From positions 62,001 through 126,000 of the forward strand of contig CAWFMC010000024.1 of the NCBI GenBank assembly GCA_963816725.1: a DNA stretch of 64,000 nucleotides, read 5' to 3'. This stretch comes from CAVSUB01 sp963816725. Lineage in GTDB: Bacteria; Acidobacteriota; Vicinamibacteria; Vicinamibacterales; 2-12-FULL-66-21. Below are positions 44,447 to 52,567 of this stretch, piece after piece. Below the pieces are notes generated by a model that searched no databases, was not told the DNA's origin, and saw only the letters and a list, made by a program, of their open reading frames with translations. The translations under genes and the position numbers were made by a program. Position 1 is the first letter of the stretch. Each line of letters opens with the position of its first letter.

Positions 44447-46259
44447 TCACCGGCGTCTTCCCTCCAGGTGCGGCGCGAATCCATGCAGGCGTTGATTGAT
44501 TGTCAACCTATGCTGTCGGCATCTGCTCAATGTCGGACAGTAAAGGCTTAGGCTAACCACGCCGGGCACAGGACGTGTCCACGCGCGGTCAACTCCCGTT
44601 GGGGACGCCACCATATTTGCACCAGCTAAACCACTGACAATCCGGCCGATTGCGATCGGGGCCGAGAACTCGTAGTAGCGGTCCCCGCCCGTTCGGTTTG
44701 CCGTGAACACGAGCGGGCCCGCCAGCAGCTTTTTGAGCACTTGGCGCGCCTGCGGAACGTGCTTGCGGAGCAAGACCTTCCACTCGTCCAATGTGGTGCG
44801 CAGGTCGCGCTCGACCGTTGGCAGGTCGACGGTCGCGGCTTTGCCGGCTCGGTCGATCGACCGCAGATCAAGACGCAACTGGTCGCGCGCCGTCTCGCGT
44901 TCCTTGATCGCCAGCACAATCGTGCTCAGCTGGCCGCCAGCGGTGATAGCAGCCGTGAGGCGCTCTAGGTCGCGCTCCACTGTCTGAAGCCGCTTCTCGA
45001 CCTCCTGACGGGCGCCCTGCGCAGCCGCTGCTTGCGGTTTCAGCCGCTCAAGTGTCTTGCGTAACGTGGCCGCGATGACATCCGGCTGCAGCACATCTCG
45101 TTCGATGGACGCCAGCACGGCGAGGTCGGAACGGTCCATTGGAACCTCGAGACTGTTCGAGCAGACCGACGAACCGCAGGTGGAAGGATGTGCACCCGTA
45201 GAAGTAGGCGCGTCTCTTGCCGTGGCTCCGGCTCTTGACGTAGATGCTGCCGTTGCAGCTCCCGCACCGGGCGAGACCGGGCAAGAGGTATTTCGATTCC
45301 ACACCACGGGCGGGACGTCCCCATAATTGACCCTTGGTTCCCCGCAGGTACTGTCGGCGGGACGCGTCCAGCCGCGCGTGGACGGCGTCCCAGACGTCCT
45401 CGGTGACGATCCGGAGCTGGGGCGCGTCGATGCTGACCCACTCGCCAACAGCCCTGGCTCTCTGCTGAACCTGACCCCAAGCGTTGCGCTTTTGCGTCTG
45501 GTTCCAGACGACCACTCCACGGTACAGCTGGCGGTACAGGATCTCCCGGACTGACGACGGAGCCCACGAGCGGGGACGGGCCTGCTGTGAGCGGGGCGCT
45601 ACTGCGCCCTGGCTGTTCAGAAGCTTTGCGATCGCGTTCAGTCCGCGCCCCTTGCGCGACAGATCGAAGATGACGCGAACGATCTCGGCCTCGGCATCGT
45701 TCACTTTCCTCACCACGAAGGCGCGTTTTCCATCCGCTCCCAGCATTTCGACGTTGTCGTACCCGAACACCCGGCCGCCCGTCACGTGGCCGGCCTTCGC
45801 CTTGCGCAACATGGCGTCGTAGGTCCGCTGTCGGGCCTTCTCGCGCTCGAGTTCGTCGGCGAAGGCGGTCAGCGACAGCATGATCTTGTCGGTGGGGGAG
45901 TCGAGCGTCCGCTCGCGATCCTCGAGGTAGAAGAACACCCGCACGCCAGCCGTCACCAACTGCTTGAGGGCGTACGCCGTCTCAATGGCCTCACGTCCGA
46001 GCCGGGATTCCTCGGACATCACGAGCACCTGGAAGGGCGCCCGCGGCTTGACGCTGTTCATCAGCCGCAGGAAGCCGGGACGAGTCGCGAACTCCGCGCC
46101 GGAGATTCCGTCGTCTATGAACACAGAGGCATCATCGACGGTCCAACCTTTACGGACGGCGTACTGCCGGGCGTGATCGACTTGGCGCGCGACGCTCTTC
46201 TGCTCGTCGGCGACGCCGTTCTGCTCGGTGCTCTTGCGGGCGTATATGGCGGCGATCAT
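44447..46259 (-). pseudogene. Large serine recombinase 2, one frameshift
   Basis: From ATG 46259, AAIYARKSTEQ holds the nucleophile serine; DDGISGAEF, VMSEESRLGRE, the LTAFADELEREKARQRTYDAMLRKA helix and the recombinase domain (VFGYDNVEML) follow, then a zinc ribbon (CGSCNG). Near 45165-45180 the frame shifts from FHLRFVG to SSVCSNSLEVPMD and the coiled coil continues (VEKRLQTVERDLERLTAAI). The end crosses the att core as VASPTG. It could be functional if the indel is an assembly error. Confidence 0.87.
44595..44610. repeat. att core copy 2 (island 1/island 2 junction)
   Basis: An exact copy of the 16-base tRNA-Glu 3' end. It lies inside the C-terminal coding region of recombinase 2 (VASPTG). 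Confidence 0.85.
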
Positions 46260-46532
46260 CGAACCAGCCACCAGGCTGACTGCAGCAGCCCGTACCCAGA
46301 CGATCGATAGACCCGCCAGCGCGTGCGCTGGGGATGTCCTGGCTGGATAAGGGCGCCGACGGCTCCGAGGACCATCGGGGCGGCCCATATGGTTTGGCGC
46401 AGGAGGGCGAGAATCATCTGCGGCACTCCCGGTGTATCGCGCTCCGTGACGACAAAGTCGCCGGAGACGTCAGACGCGAGTAGATGCAGCACCATCAACC
46501 TGAGACACCGCCGTGCTACGATCCGCCCTCTG

Positions 46533-46815
46533 ATGAACGTCCCCAAACCCGAATTCTGGAACAACGCCGACCCGGAACGACTGCCGGATGCCTGGCGCCT
46601 CACGAAGGGTGAAAGGCGAGCAGACGTTCACCGCGGTGTGCCAGGTCTGGGCGGTGGAGCTTGGGTGGGACCTCCGGCTGTTCATTGATGGCGAGTTGAT
46701 GAAGTCTCAGGTCTGCCGCTCCGGTGGCGAGATGGTCGATCGGGCCGAGTTTTGGCGAGCCGCATTCGAGGTCAAGGGCTGGGGCGCGCCGCGGACCCTA
46801 CCATCGCGTCCATGA
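46533..46815 (+). pseudogene. IDGE-type small protein, frameshifted
   Basis: ATG 46533 gives NVPKPEFWNNADPERLPDAWRLTKG, and after a one-base shift near 46608 the protein continues EQTFTAVCQVWAVELGWDLRL, FIDGELMKSQVCRSGGEMVD and VKGWGA. The second part aligns with the protein at 28940-29143. TACGAT lies ten bases before the ATG. Either a broken gene or a short gene starting at GTG 46607. Confidence 0.6.
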
Positions 46816-46934
46816 CAGCCCTGGTGACGACGCGGCGAGCGCGATACCCACTCGCGTGCTACGATCCCGCCCATTCCGGCGTCTTGTAGCGTCCGGTCTG
46901 GAACGGCACCTCGATAGGAATGGAGGCTCCCGTG

Positions 46935-47507
46935 ATGATCCGGCTGTTCTGGTCACTGAGCATTCTTCTCTTACTCCCCGGGACAACTGCCTCAGCACTT
47001 ACCATTACATTCGAGAACGTGGCATTGACAGGAAACGTGCTCAACGTGAATCCGGCGGCTCCTTATGCGGAAGCGGGCTTGACGCTCACGCCAACCAACG
47101 CCAACTCGGCGGTGTTCGATTCAGCGAACGTCACTGACTTCCCGGGTGACACCACAGACTTCTTTGGGTTCGCCGAGGGCAACCTGATCACGCTCAGCGG
47201 CGCGGCGCCGTTCACCTTGAACAGCCTGCTCGTCGGACCGACTACCCTTTCGTCAACGTCCACAGTTTCAATGACCCTTCTGGGGACTCTCTCGGGGGGC
47301 GGCACCCTGACTGCAACGTTTGCCGGTCTGTCCACCGCTACCTCGGAAACCCTCAACTGGGCCAACCTGACAAGCGTGCGATTCAGCGCGACGGACGATT
47401 CGGCGCTCGACAACATCGTCATCAATCAGGTTCCGGAGCCCGCGCCGCTGGCGCTACTTGGCGCAGCCGCTCTTGCCGTAGGCGCGCGTCGTTACCGCCA
47501 CCAATAA
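46935..47507 (+). CDS. PEP-CTERM-sorted exported protein
   Basis: The 190-residue protein has a signal peptide (IRLFWSLSILLLLPGTTASA), a beta-rich serine/threonine-rich body (ITFENVALTGNV, AEAGLTLTPTNANSAVFDSANV) and a C-terminal sorting signal: VPEPAPLALLGAAALAVGARRYRHQ region with VPEP, a hydrophobic helix and an arginine cluster. Exosortase would cleave it at the PEP motif. The body resembles proteins seen in PEP-CTERM systems of biofilm-forming bacteria. GGAGG precedes the ATG. Confidence 0.82.
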   Translation: MIRLFWSLSILLLLPGTTASALTITFENVALTGNVLNVNPAAPYAEAGLTLTPTNANSAVFDSANVTDFPGDTTDFFGFAEGNLITLSGAAPFTLNSLLVGPTTLSSTSTVSMTLLGTLSGGGTLTATFAGLSTATSETLNWANLTSVRFSATDDSALDNIVINQVPEPAPLALLGAAALAVGARRYRHQ

Positions 47508-47781
47508 GCCCGAGCAGGCTGCACGACGATTGCGCCTGGCTCCCGGCATTGTCGCGCCGCCCGGCGGCTGTTTCGATGGGAGATCGATACGGGGGTGACT
47601 CGGTACCGGAACGCGCTCTGTTTGGTGTAGGATGCGACCGATCAACGGTCGTCAAATCGCGAAATGTCGGGTAAGGGGTCAGACAATGTCCCACCGCCCC
47701 TGCAACTCTCGTCGTTCCGTTGGTTGCAAGCTCAGGCGCGTCACCGGTTCAGCGCCGCACTCTCTTCCAAGGAGGCTGAGC

Positions 47782-48375
47782 ATGTTTCCAGCGATACGTT
47801 GGGGTGCGACGGCATTGGTGCTCGCCACTTTGTTCGCTGGCGCTGCGCAGGCCAGTATCATTACCAATCCGGGATTTGAAACCGGCGACTTTACCGGCTG
47901 GGCTCTGTCCGGGGACCTCTCCTTTACAGCCGTTGACGACTTCTCCCCACACTCGGGACGCTTCAGTGCGGGGCTAGCAACTTCTGTAAGAACTCCTGGT
48001 TCGACAGGTTCTATCACCCAGACACTCGCGACGACTGCGGGAGTTTCGTATGACATTGAGTTTTGGGTGAATACTGCAGTTACGCCGAATTTCTTCAGCG
48101 TGTCCTTTGACGGTATTGTCCTGGACTCGCTAACCAATATCAGGACGGCCCCCTCGATCCAACCCGCGGTCTACAGATTGTTCAGTTACACCGCATTGGC
48201 CTCGTCGGCGAGTACCGATCTTGTTTTTACGTTCCAACACGACGCGTGGGTCTGGGACCTTGACGACGTTAGCGTCGAGGCAGCCACCGCCGTTCCGGAG
48301 CCTGGAAGTTTGCCGCTCTTTAGCGTGGGCCTAACTATCCTTCTTGCATTGCGTCGTCGTTACAGGAGTTGCTAA
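47782..48375 (+). CDS. PEP-CTERM-sorted protein with carbohydrate-binding-like domain
   Basis: The 197-residue protein has AAGGAGG six bases before ATG 47782. A signal peptide ends near AAQA. The mature part starts ITNPGFETGDFTGWALSGD, the usual N-terminus of CBM-like beta-sandwich domains, with GSITQTLATTAGVSYDIEFWV and DDVSVEAA. The end is VPEPGSLPLFSVGLTILLAL with RRRYRS, a PEP-CTERM signal. It probably works outside the cell, attached through exosortase. It follows a second PEP-CTERM gene by 274 bases. Confidence 0.85.
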   Translation: MFPAIRWGATALVLATLFAGAAQASIITNPGFETGDFTGWALSGDLSFTAVDDFSPHSGRFSAGLATSVRTPGSTGSITQTLATTAGVSYDIEFWVNTAVTPNFFSVSFDGIVLDSLTNIRTAPSIQPAVYRLFSYTALASSASTDLVFTFQHDAWVWDLDDVSVEAATAVPEPGSLPLFSVGLTILLALRRRYRSC

Positions 48376-48508
48376 TGCCAACATCGGCCCAAGCCCGTTC
48401 TCCGGTCTGTCTCTGCTGCTGCACTGCCGTCGCTCCTTGATTCACGAACAACTGGAGGGCGACGGACATCCATCCGCCGCGGACAAACGAAACACGCGTC
48501 CGCGTGTG

Positions 48509-48982
48509 CTACTTCTTGGCCTCCGATGTATCCGCCAGAGGGGCCGCTGCGGGCTCCTCCGGGAACGGTCGCGCCTCGGCGGCAGCCTTCCGCCGATCGG
48601 CATCGGCCAACTCCACAAACGCCCAGCCTTTGGCAATCAGCTGGAAGGCGTTGCGGCATGAGCTCTCGAGCCGGTCCGCCCCGCGCGCCCAGACGGCAAC
48701 GCGGTCGTGGTTGGCGTGCTCGCGAAGGTCTGGGCTGGTGACGATCGGCGTGGTATCGACCGGAGCCGGCGGATCTGCAATCGCGACCGCCTCAAAGCCC
48801 TTGCCGACGTAGTACAGGTGTTTGGAACTCGGAAGCGCCGTGGTGAGGTCACCGTTGGGCCTCGAGTAGACGAGCCGCAGCTTGCCCTTGTGCGCCATCG
48901 GTCCCAGCAGCCGGGCGACTTCGTTGTCGCTGTAGCCGCGCGCAGTGAACTCGGCGGCGAGTGCCGGGGCGACGCCGATCAC
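48509..48982 (-). CDS. Hypothetical protein, coupled gene B
   Basis: The 157-residue protein starts at ATG 48982, four bases overlapping the upstream stop (ATGA). The sequence (VAPALAAEFTARGYSDNEVARLLGPMAHKGKLRLVYSRPNG, then RNAFQLIAKGWAFVELADADRR) is soluble, with a helical, alanine-rich C-terminus. It does not match a family I know. The tight overlap supports it. Confidence 0.6.
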   Translation of the reverse strand: MIGVAPALAAEFTARGYSDNEVARLLGPMAHKGKLRLVYSRPNGDLTTALPSSKHLYYVGKGFEAVAIADPPAPVDTTPIVTSPDLREHANHDRVAVWARGADRLESSCRNAFQLIAKGWAFVELADADRRKAAAEARPFPEEPAAAPLADTSEAKK

Positions 48983-49383
48983 TGTCCACCGTCCTGTCGG
49001 GCCTCGGCCAGCTGGCCGGCCTGCTTGCGGTTCAAATCTGCGATCGCCCGCTTGAGACCGGGATCGGCGCCCTGGTCGCTGAGAATGCGAGCGGTGACTT
49101 CATCGTGTGGATCTGCCCCGCCGGGGAGAACGCCGTCGTCGATTGCGTGGAGGACAGCCTGACGCACGCGCTCAGCGCGGCCAGCAACGCCATGCGAGAC
49201 CGCACAGGACACCGCTGCGGCGGCGGGTGCGCCTAACGCGTCATCTAGCGACGCCAGAGACGCTCTCCGATTCCGCTCTTGACATCCGTTGCCCTCCGGA
49301 ATTGAAAAGGCTCGACGTGCGGCGTAGCATCTCTTTCCCGCCTCGGCCGCCGTTGGCACGCGCCCGGCAGTAGCTTCGCTCAT
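48979..49383 (-). CDS. Hypothetical protein, coupled gene A
   Basis: The protein has 134 residues from ATG 49383; the frame is open to 49467. The helical pattern SCAVSHGVAGRAERVRQAVLHAIDDG and ILSDQGADPGLKRAIADLNRKQAGQLAEAR suggests a small helical protein. Its stop overlaps the start of gene B. No family is recognised. Confidence 0.5.
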   Translation of the reverse strand: MSEATAGRVPTAAEAGKRCYAARRAFSIPEGNGCQERNRRASLASLDDALGAPAAAAVSCAVSHGVAGRAERVRQAVLHAIDDGVLPGGADPHDEVTARILSDQGADPGLKRAIADLNRKQAGQLAEARQDGGQ

Positions 49384-49465
49384 CGGTTTTCCGCCGCCGT
49401 CCTGTCCTCCCGTCCAGGGCGGCGGCTTTCTGCGATCGAAGGCCGGTTTTACTGGAGTGCCTGCC

Positions 49466-49720
49466 ATGGCTCAACCCACGTCCAACGCGTGCAGCCGGTG
49501 CGGTACGTCTGGTCCCAAACAGACTTTACTCACCTCGTACGTCGCCTATTTCATGTGCCAGTCCTGCGGGGCCGTCTGGAACGTCGAGCGCAGCCCTGAC
49601 GAGAAGGGGCAGCGCGGATGCGCCCCGAGGGCCACAACGTCGTGCGGGTGCGACCCTGCACAAGAGAGCCAGTCCTCCGAGCCGCCGGTGATTACATTCC
49701 GAACTCCGGCACGTTCCTGA
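49466..49720 (+). CDS. Zinc-ribbon small protein
   Basis: The 84-residue product begins AQPTSNACSRCGTSGPKQTLLTSYVAYFMCQSCGAVWNVER: two CxxC pairs 19 residues apart, a classic zinc ribbon. The rest is low in structure. It reads away from gene A; the two frames even overlap at CCATGG. Possible DNA or protein contact role. Confidence 0.6.
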   Translation: MAQPTSNACSRCGTSGPKQTLLTSYVAYFMCQSCGAVWNVERSPDEKGQRGCAPRATTSCGCDPAQESQSSEPPVITFRTPARS

Positions 49721-49753
49721 GGGTTGCGGCCGAGTGGTAGACTCTTTGGCCCC

Positions 49754-50164
49754 ATGAGATCCACGCGTCGCTGTCTGCTGATTTCTCTGCTGTGCCTATC
49801 GGTGCCGGCAGTTAGCCACGCTGGACCCTTGCGCGATGCCTTGGCTGCCGCGGGCACTCAGCAAGCCAACCCGCCTGCCTCGAAGTCGCATCAACGCCTG
49901 CAGGCGGGGGGAATATTCCTCACGGTCATGGGCGGCGGTGTGATGATCTACGGCGCGACTCGGACAGAGCCGGAACCGGCGCTCTTTTGTGGGTTTGCGT
50001 TTAAGTCGGACTGCGACGTTGTTTCGAACCGCGCCATCGTCACCACCGGAGCTGCCATGATGGGGCTTGGCGTCCTCATGGTGATCCTCTCGAAGAAGAA
50101 ACCCAGCCCGGAGATCGTCGCGACTCCCGGCAAGCTCGCTATCCGGCACACGGTGACGTTCTGA
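49754..50164 (+). CDS. Small exported membrane protein
   Basis: The 136-residue protein has a signal peptide (LLISLLCLSVPAVSHAG), then HQRLQAGGIFLTVMGGGVMIYGATR and TGAAMMGLGVLMVILSKKK as two membrane helices joined by a loop with two cysteines. TAGACT lies ten bases before the ATG. The family is unknown. Confidence 0.65.
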   Translation: MRSTRRCLLISLLCLSVPAVSHAGPLRDALAAAGTQQANPPASKSHQRLQAGGIFLTVMGGGVMIYGATRTEPEPALFCGFAFKSDCDVVSNRAIVTTGAAMMGLGVLMVILSKKKPSPEIVATPGKLAIRHTVTF

Positions 50165-50384
50165 GCGCGTCCTCGAGCTCGGTGATGCGCTGGTTCGGCG
50201 CTGACGAACAAAGGCACCCGAGGTGGTCTCTCGTTCTGCATGTCTTCATCCCATCGGCGCTCCGGACCGGTGCGCCATGCCCACGCCGCAATCGCCTTCG
50301 CGCGGGTGTGCAAAGATCCCGCCCCCTGTAACGAAATGGCTTGGGCCCCGCAGAAGGCGGGAAGGCCCCGATGCTTCAGAAGGG

Positions 50385-50693
50385 ATGGTCAGCTTGATAA
50401 CTCCAGAGGGTTATCTCAATCCGTGGATACCTATACTGATTCTGCCTGCAATCATCGGTATTGTCTGCGCGTATCTGCTGCAACCGAGAACCGCGATTAT
50501 CGTTGGAGGAGCCGTACCGTTTGTAGGCTTCCTCGCGGTCCTGCTGTGGTCTGAATACGTCCAGCCGCCAGCAGGAGGCGGAGCGTCCATGTGGCCTATC
50601 GCCCTGCTGATTGGAGGCACGGTCGTGGCGTTTGTGGGCGGATTTGCCGCCTGGTGTGTGTGGGAAGTGCGCAGAACTCGTCGTCCCAATTAG
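50385..50693 (+). CDS. Small three-helix membrane protein
   Basis: The 102-residue product has helices at about 13-33 (PILILPAIIGIVCAYLL), 36-55 and 72-93 and a basic end (VRRTRRPN). The start at ATG 50385 is the first methionine of the conserved-looking part. No known family. Confidence 0.6.
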   Translation: MVSLITPEGYLNPWIPILILPAIIGIVCAYLLQPRTAIIVGGAVPFVGFLAVLLWSEYVQPPAGGGASMWPIALLIGGTVVAFVGGFAAWCVWEVRRTRRPN

Positions 50694-50777
50694 AGAGATC
50701 ATTGGCGACCCACGACATTCGGGTCGGAACTGCGGTCTTAGCGCAAGCTGTGCTGGGCATCGCCGGCAGTCGTGTCG

Positions 50778-51066
50778 CTAGCTGCTGTTTGCGCCGACCC
50801 GGTGCCATGCCCGCGCGGCAATCGCTTCGGCGCGTGCCGCGAACCGTGCCGCCGCACTCTCATCCCCGCGTAATAACGCCAATACACGCGCCCTAGCGCA
50901 TCGCTTCACGAGTCGCCCGCGCTTGTTCGCCCGGGCCTTGCATCTGGCCGGCGGGACAGTACCGGCGCGGCCGGCCACCGTGTCGGCCCTGATCGAGGCT
51001 TCGCTCCGGGAAAGGTGTCCCGCAAACCTGGCACTCGCCGCCCGAGTTCGTCATGTTTGGCCTCAT
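50778..51066 (-). pseudogene. Small zinc-finger protein, frameshifted (ZF-1)
   Basis: From ATG 51066 the frame reads ECQVCGTPFPERSLDQGRHGGRPRRYC and then needs one base removed in CCCGCCGGCC (near 50960) to continue PARCKARANKRGRLVKRCARARVLALL to TGA at 50778. CxxC followed by YCxxxC-K-x-RA is a treble-clef-like zinc finger. Nearly the same layout, broken at the same place, is in the gene at 51766-52049. Confidence 0.5.
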
Positions 51067-51118
51067 GTCAGCGCCTTTTTTGTGACCCCCCCCGCAAATT
51101 TCGCGGAATGCTGTGCAG

Positions 51119-51262
51119 AACCCGGAGGGTCGGGCGCCCCGTGACGGCGGTAGAGATTTGCCTGTGCCCCCCGGGCGAGCGAACTTTTTAAAACCGAACG
51201 CGCGGGCGCAAAACCCGGAGGGTCTGGCGCTCGCGTGCGTCTGTAGAAATCTGACGTGCCCC
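51119..51262. repeat. Tandem repeat, two units of about 52 bases
   Basis: Units at 51119-51170 and 51212-51262 both begin AACCCGGAGGGTC and end GTGCCCC, with about 75 percent identity between; the period is 93 bases. A related C-rich end (GTGACCCCCCCC) just before the first unit suggests a third partial unit. The repeat lies upstream of ZF-1. Possible binding array. Confidence 0.6.
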
Positions 51263-51599
51263 TCCGGTCATCGGAACGTTGGACCGTGCGCTAACTCACC
51301 TCGGCGGGAAAGCCGAGGCGGCCGGCCACGCACGGTCCAGCGCGGCGCCGGCCCTTATCCAACCTTGCGATAGCCGAACTGCTCGGCCACCGCTCCGATG
51401 CGCAGATACCAGAACTCGAACGCGTGGCGGGATTTGTGCGGACGACCTGATCCGGCTCTCGTGTGCCACGGTGCACAGCGTCTTCTGGTTGACGGTCGGC
51501 TGGACCACCACCACGTGCAGACCCATGACCGCCGCGCCCCCGCCGGCGGACGTCCGGATCAGGCGCTCGGATACCGTTCCTTGCCGCAGCCATCGCATG
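51263..51599. other. Stretch with decayed coding traces
   Basis: About 340 bases. A minus-strand segment ending near 51360 reads HAFEFWYLRIGAVAEQFGYRKVG, which looks like the end of a small gene, but it has no start and no clear family. Confidence 0.3.
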
Positions 51600-51773
51600 T
51601 CAACAGTGGGACGCTCGAGCGCCAGGTCGCACATGTGCCGCTGCCAGCCCCCGACTTCGGCGCTGCGGCGCGTGACCAGTCCATGCCTCTGATGCGGCCG
51701 CCGCGCCTGCATAGGCCGCCTCCCGTTCCGCGCGCGTGATCGGTTTCACGTACGGCAGGTAGTCGTCACCCAT
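51600..51773 (-). CDS. Possible small protein
   Basis: ATG 51773 overlaps the stop of ZF-2. The 57 residues start GDDYLPYVKPITRAEREAAYAGAAAASEAW. The first half looks coding; the second half is arginine-rich and may be out of frame. Weak. Confidence 0.3.
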   Translation of the reverse strand: MGDDYLPYVKPITRAEREAAYAGAAAASEAWTGHAPQRRSRGLAAAHVRPGARASHC

Positions 51774-52049
51774 TCGCCCGTCCTCCTGCCCAGGCCGCGA
51801 TCTCCACGGCTGCCTGGTTGAACTGCTCGGCGCGTGTGGTCTCCGCGCGAACTCGAGCAACCGTGCCCCACGCGCGCAACAGCGCGGCAGCGCGCCGCCC
51901 TTTTGCCATGCCACGACTGGCCCTTCGCCGACAGCGTTCGCCGCAATAGAGCGGACGCTTCCGCCGCGCAGCGCGCGGGCAACGTCCGGCAACGGGATCG
52001 GCCCGCGGCAGACCGGGCAATCAGCCGGAAGTTCCGGACGCACGGTCAC
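51766..52049 (-). pseudogene. Small zinc-finger protein, frameshifted (ZF-2)
   Basis: From GTG 52049 the frame reads ELPADCPVCRGPIPLPDVARALRG. With a one-base shift in GCGCGGCGG (near 51970) it continues RKRPLYCGERCRRRASRGMAKGRRAAALLRAW to TGA at 51766. CxxC plus YCxxxC-R-x-RA matches ZF-1. Two genes broken at the second cysteine pair could mean decay, or assembly errors in short GC runs. Confidence 0.5.
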
Positions 52050-52567
52050 AACCTGCCCTTTCCGCCCACCAAAACGCTCATTTGAACGGCACTTTCTGCG
52101 GAAAACGCGCAGCGTCTTTGGGCGCGATCTTGGGTGGAAGTGGAGGTGGCGCTACCCTCTACTATTTGCGCCGCCGGCCTCCGAGCGGGTGTATCGTGAA
52201 CTCTGACCCGGAGGTCTGTATGACTCGACTGATCCGTTCCACTCGTGACGGCGAGCTGCGTGCGGCCCTCGTGGCGTATGGCCTGCTGCTTTCGAGTCTG
52301 ATCTTCATCGTCAGCATCGTGGCCATAGCCGCGCTCATAACCGGCCTGCCGTCCCGGTAGCTGGGCACGTCGAGCCGGCAACTCGGTCTCGATGGTCAGG
52401 GGTGGTGCGGTGTAGGGCAGCCGCGTCACGGCCGGGACCAGACGGCCACGCGGCCGGCGCCAAGTCGTGCTGCAACGAGGGCAGTGGAATCGCACCATGA
52501 TGGGATCCCACTCCGGTGGCGCCGCTGTGTCGCAAGCCGGGCATTCAGATGCGCGGTCGCGGGTCAT
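52046..52567 (-). CDS. Zinc-ribbon protein coupled to Rep
   Basis: ATG 52567 overlaps the Rep stop (ATGA). The N-terminal part reads ECPACDTAAPPEWDPIMVRFHCPRCSTTW: two CxxC pairs 18 residues apart. The frame stays open for 173 residues, but the last two thirds have shadow-like composition opposite the small plus-strand gene at 52220, so the true end may be different. Probably a partner of the replication protein. Confidence 0.5.
   Translation of the reverse strand: MTRDRASECPACDTAAPPEWDPIMVRFHCPRCSTTWRRPRGRLVPAVTRLPYTAPPLTIETELPARRAQLPGRQAGYERGYGHDADDEDQTRKQQAIRHEGRTQLAVTSGTDQSSHTDLRVRVHDTPARRPAAQIVEGSATSTSTQDRAQRRCAFSAESAVQMSVLVGGKGRL
52220..52360 (+). CDS. 46-aa single-pass membrane protein
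   Basis: GGAGGT at 52210-52215 precedes ATG 52220. The product starts TRLIRSTRDGELRAALVAYG and has one hydrophobic helix (LLLSSLIFIVSIVAIAALITG). It is antisense to the tail of the zinc-ribbon frame. The ribosome-binding site and the clean helix favour a real gene. Confidence 0.5.
   Translation: MTRLIRSTRDGELRAALVAYGLLLSSLIFIVSIVAIAALITGLPSR

Larger units (their letters stand above)
17121..44610. mobile_element. Genomic island 1 at tRNA-Glu
   Basis: It is bounded by 16-base direct repeats of the tRNA-Glu 3' end. It carries a (broken) large serine recombinase next to the tRNA and about 27 kb of cargo with many decayed genes, transposase and resolvase remnants and long non-coding gaps. It contrasts with the tightly packed, intact genes left of the tRNA. 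The boundaries are inferred from the repeats; whether it was ever one unit or accreted in pieces cannot be told from one sequence. Confidence 0.75.
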
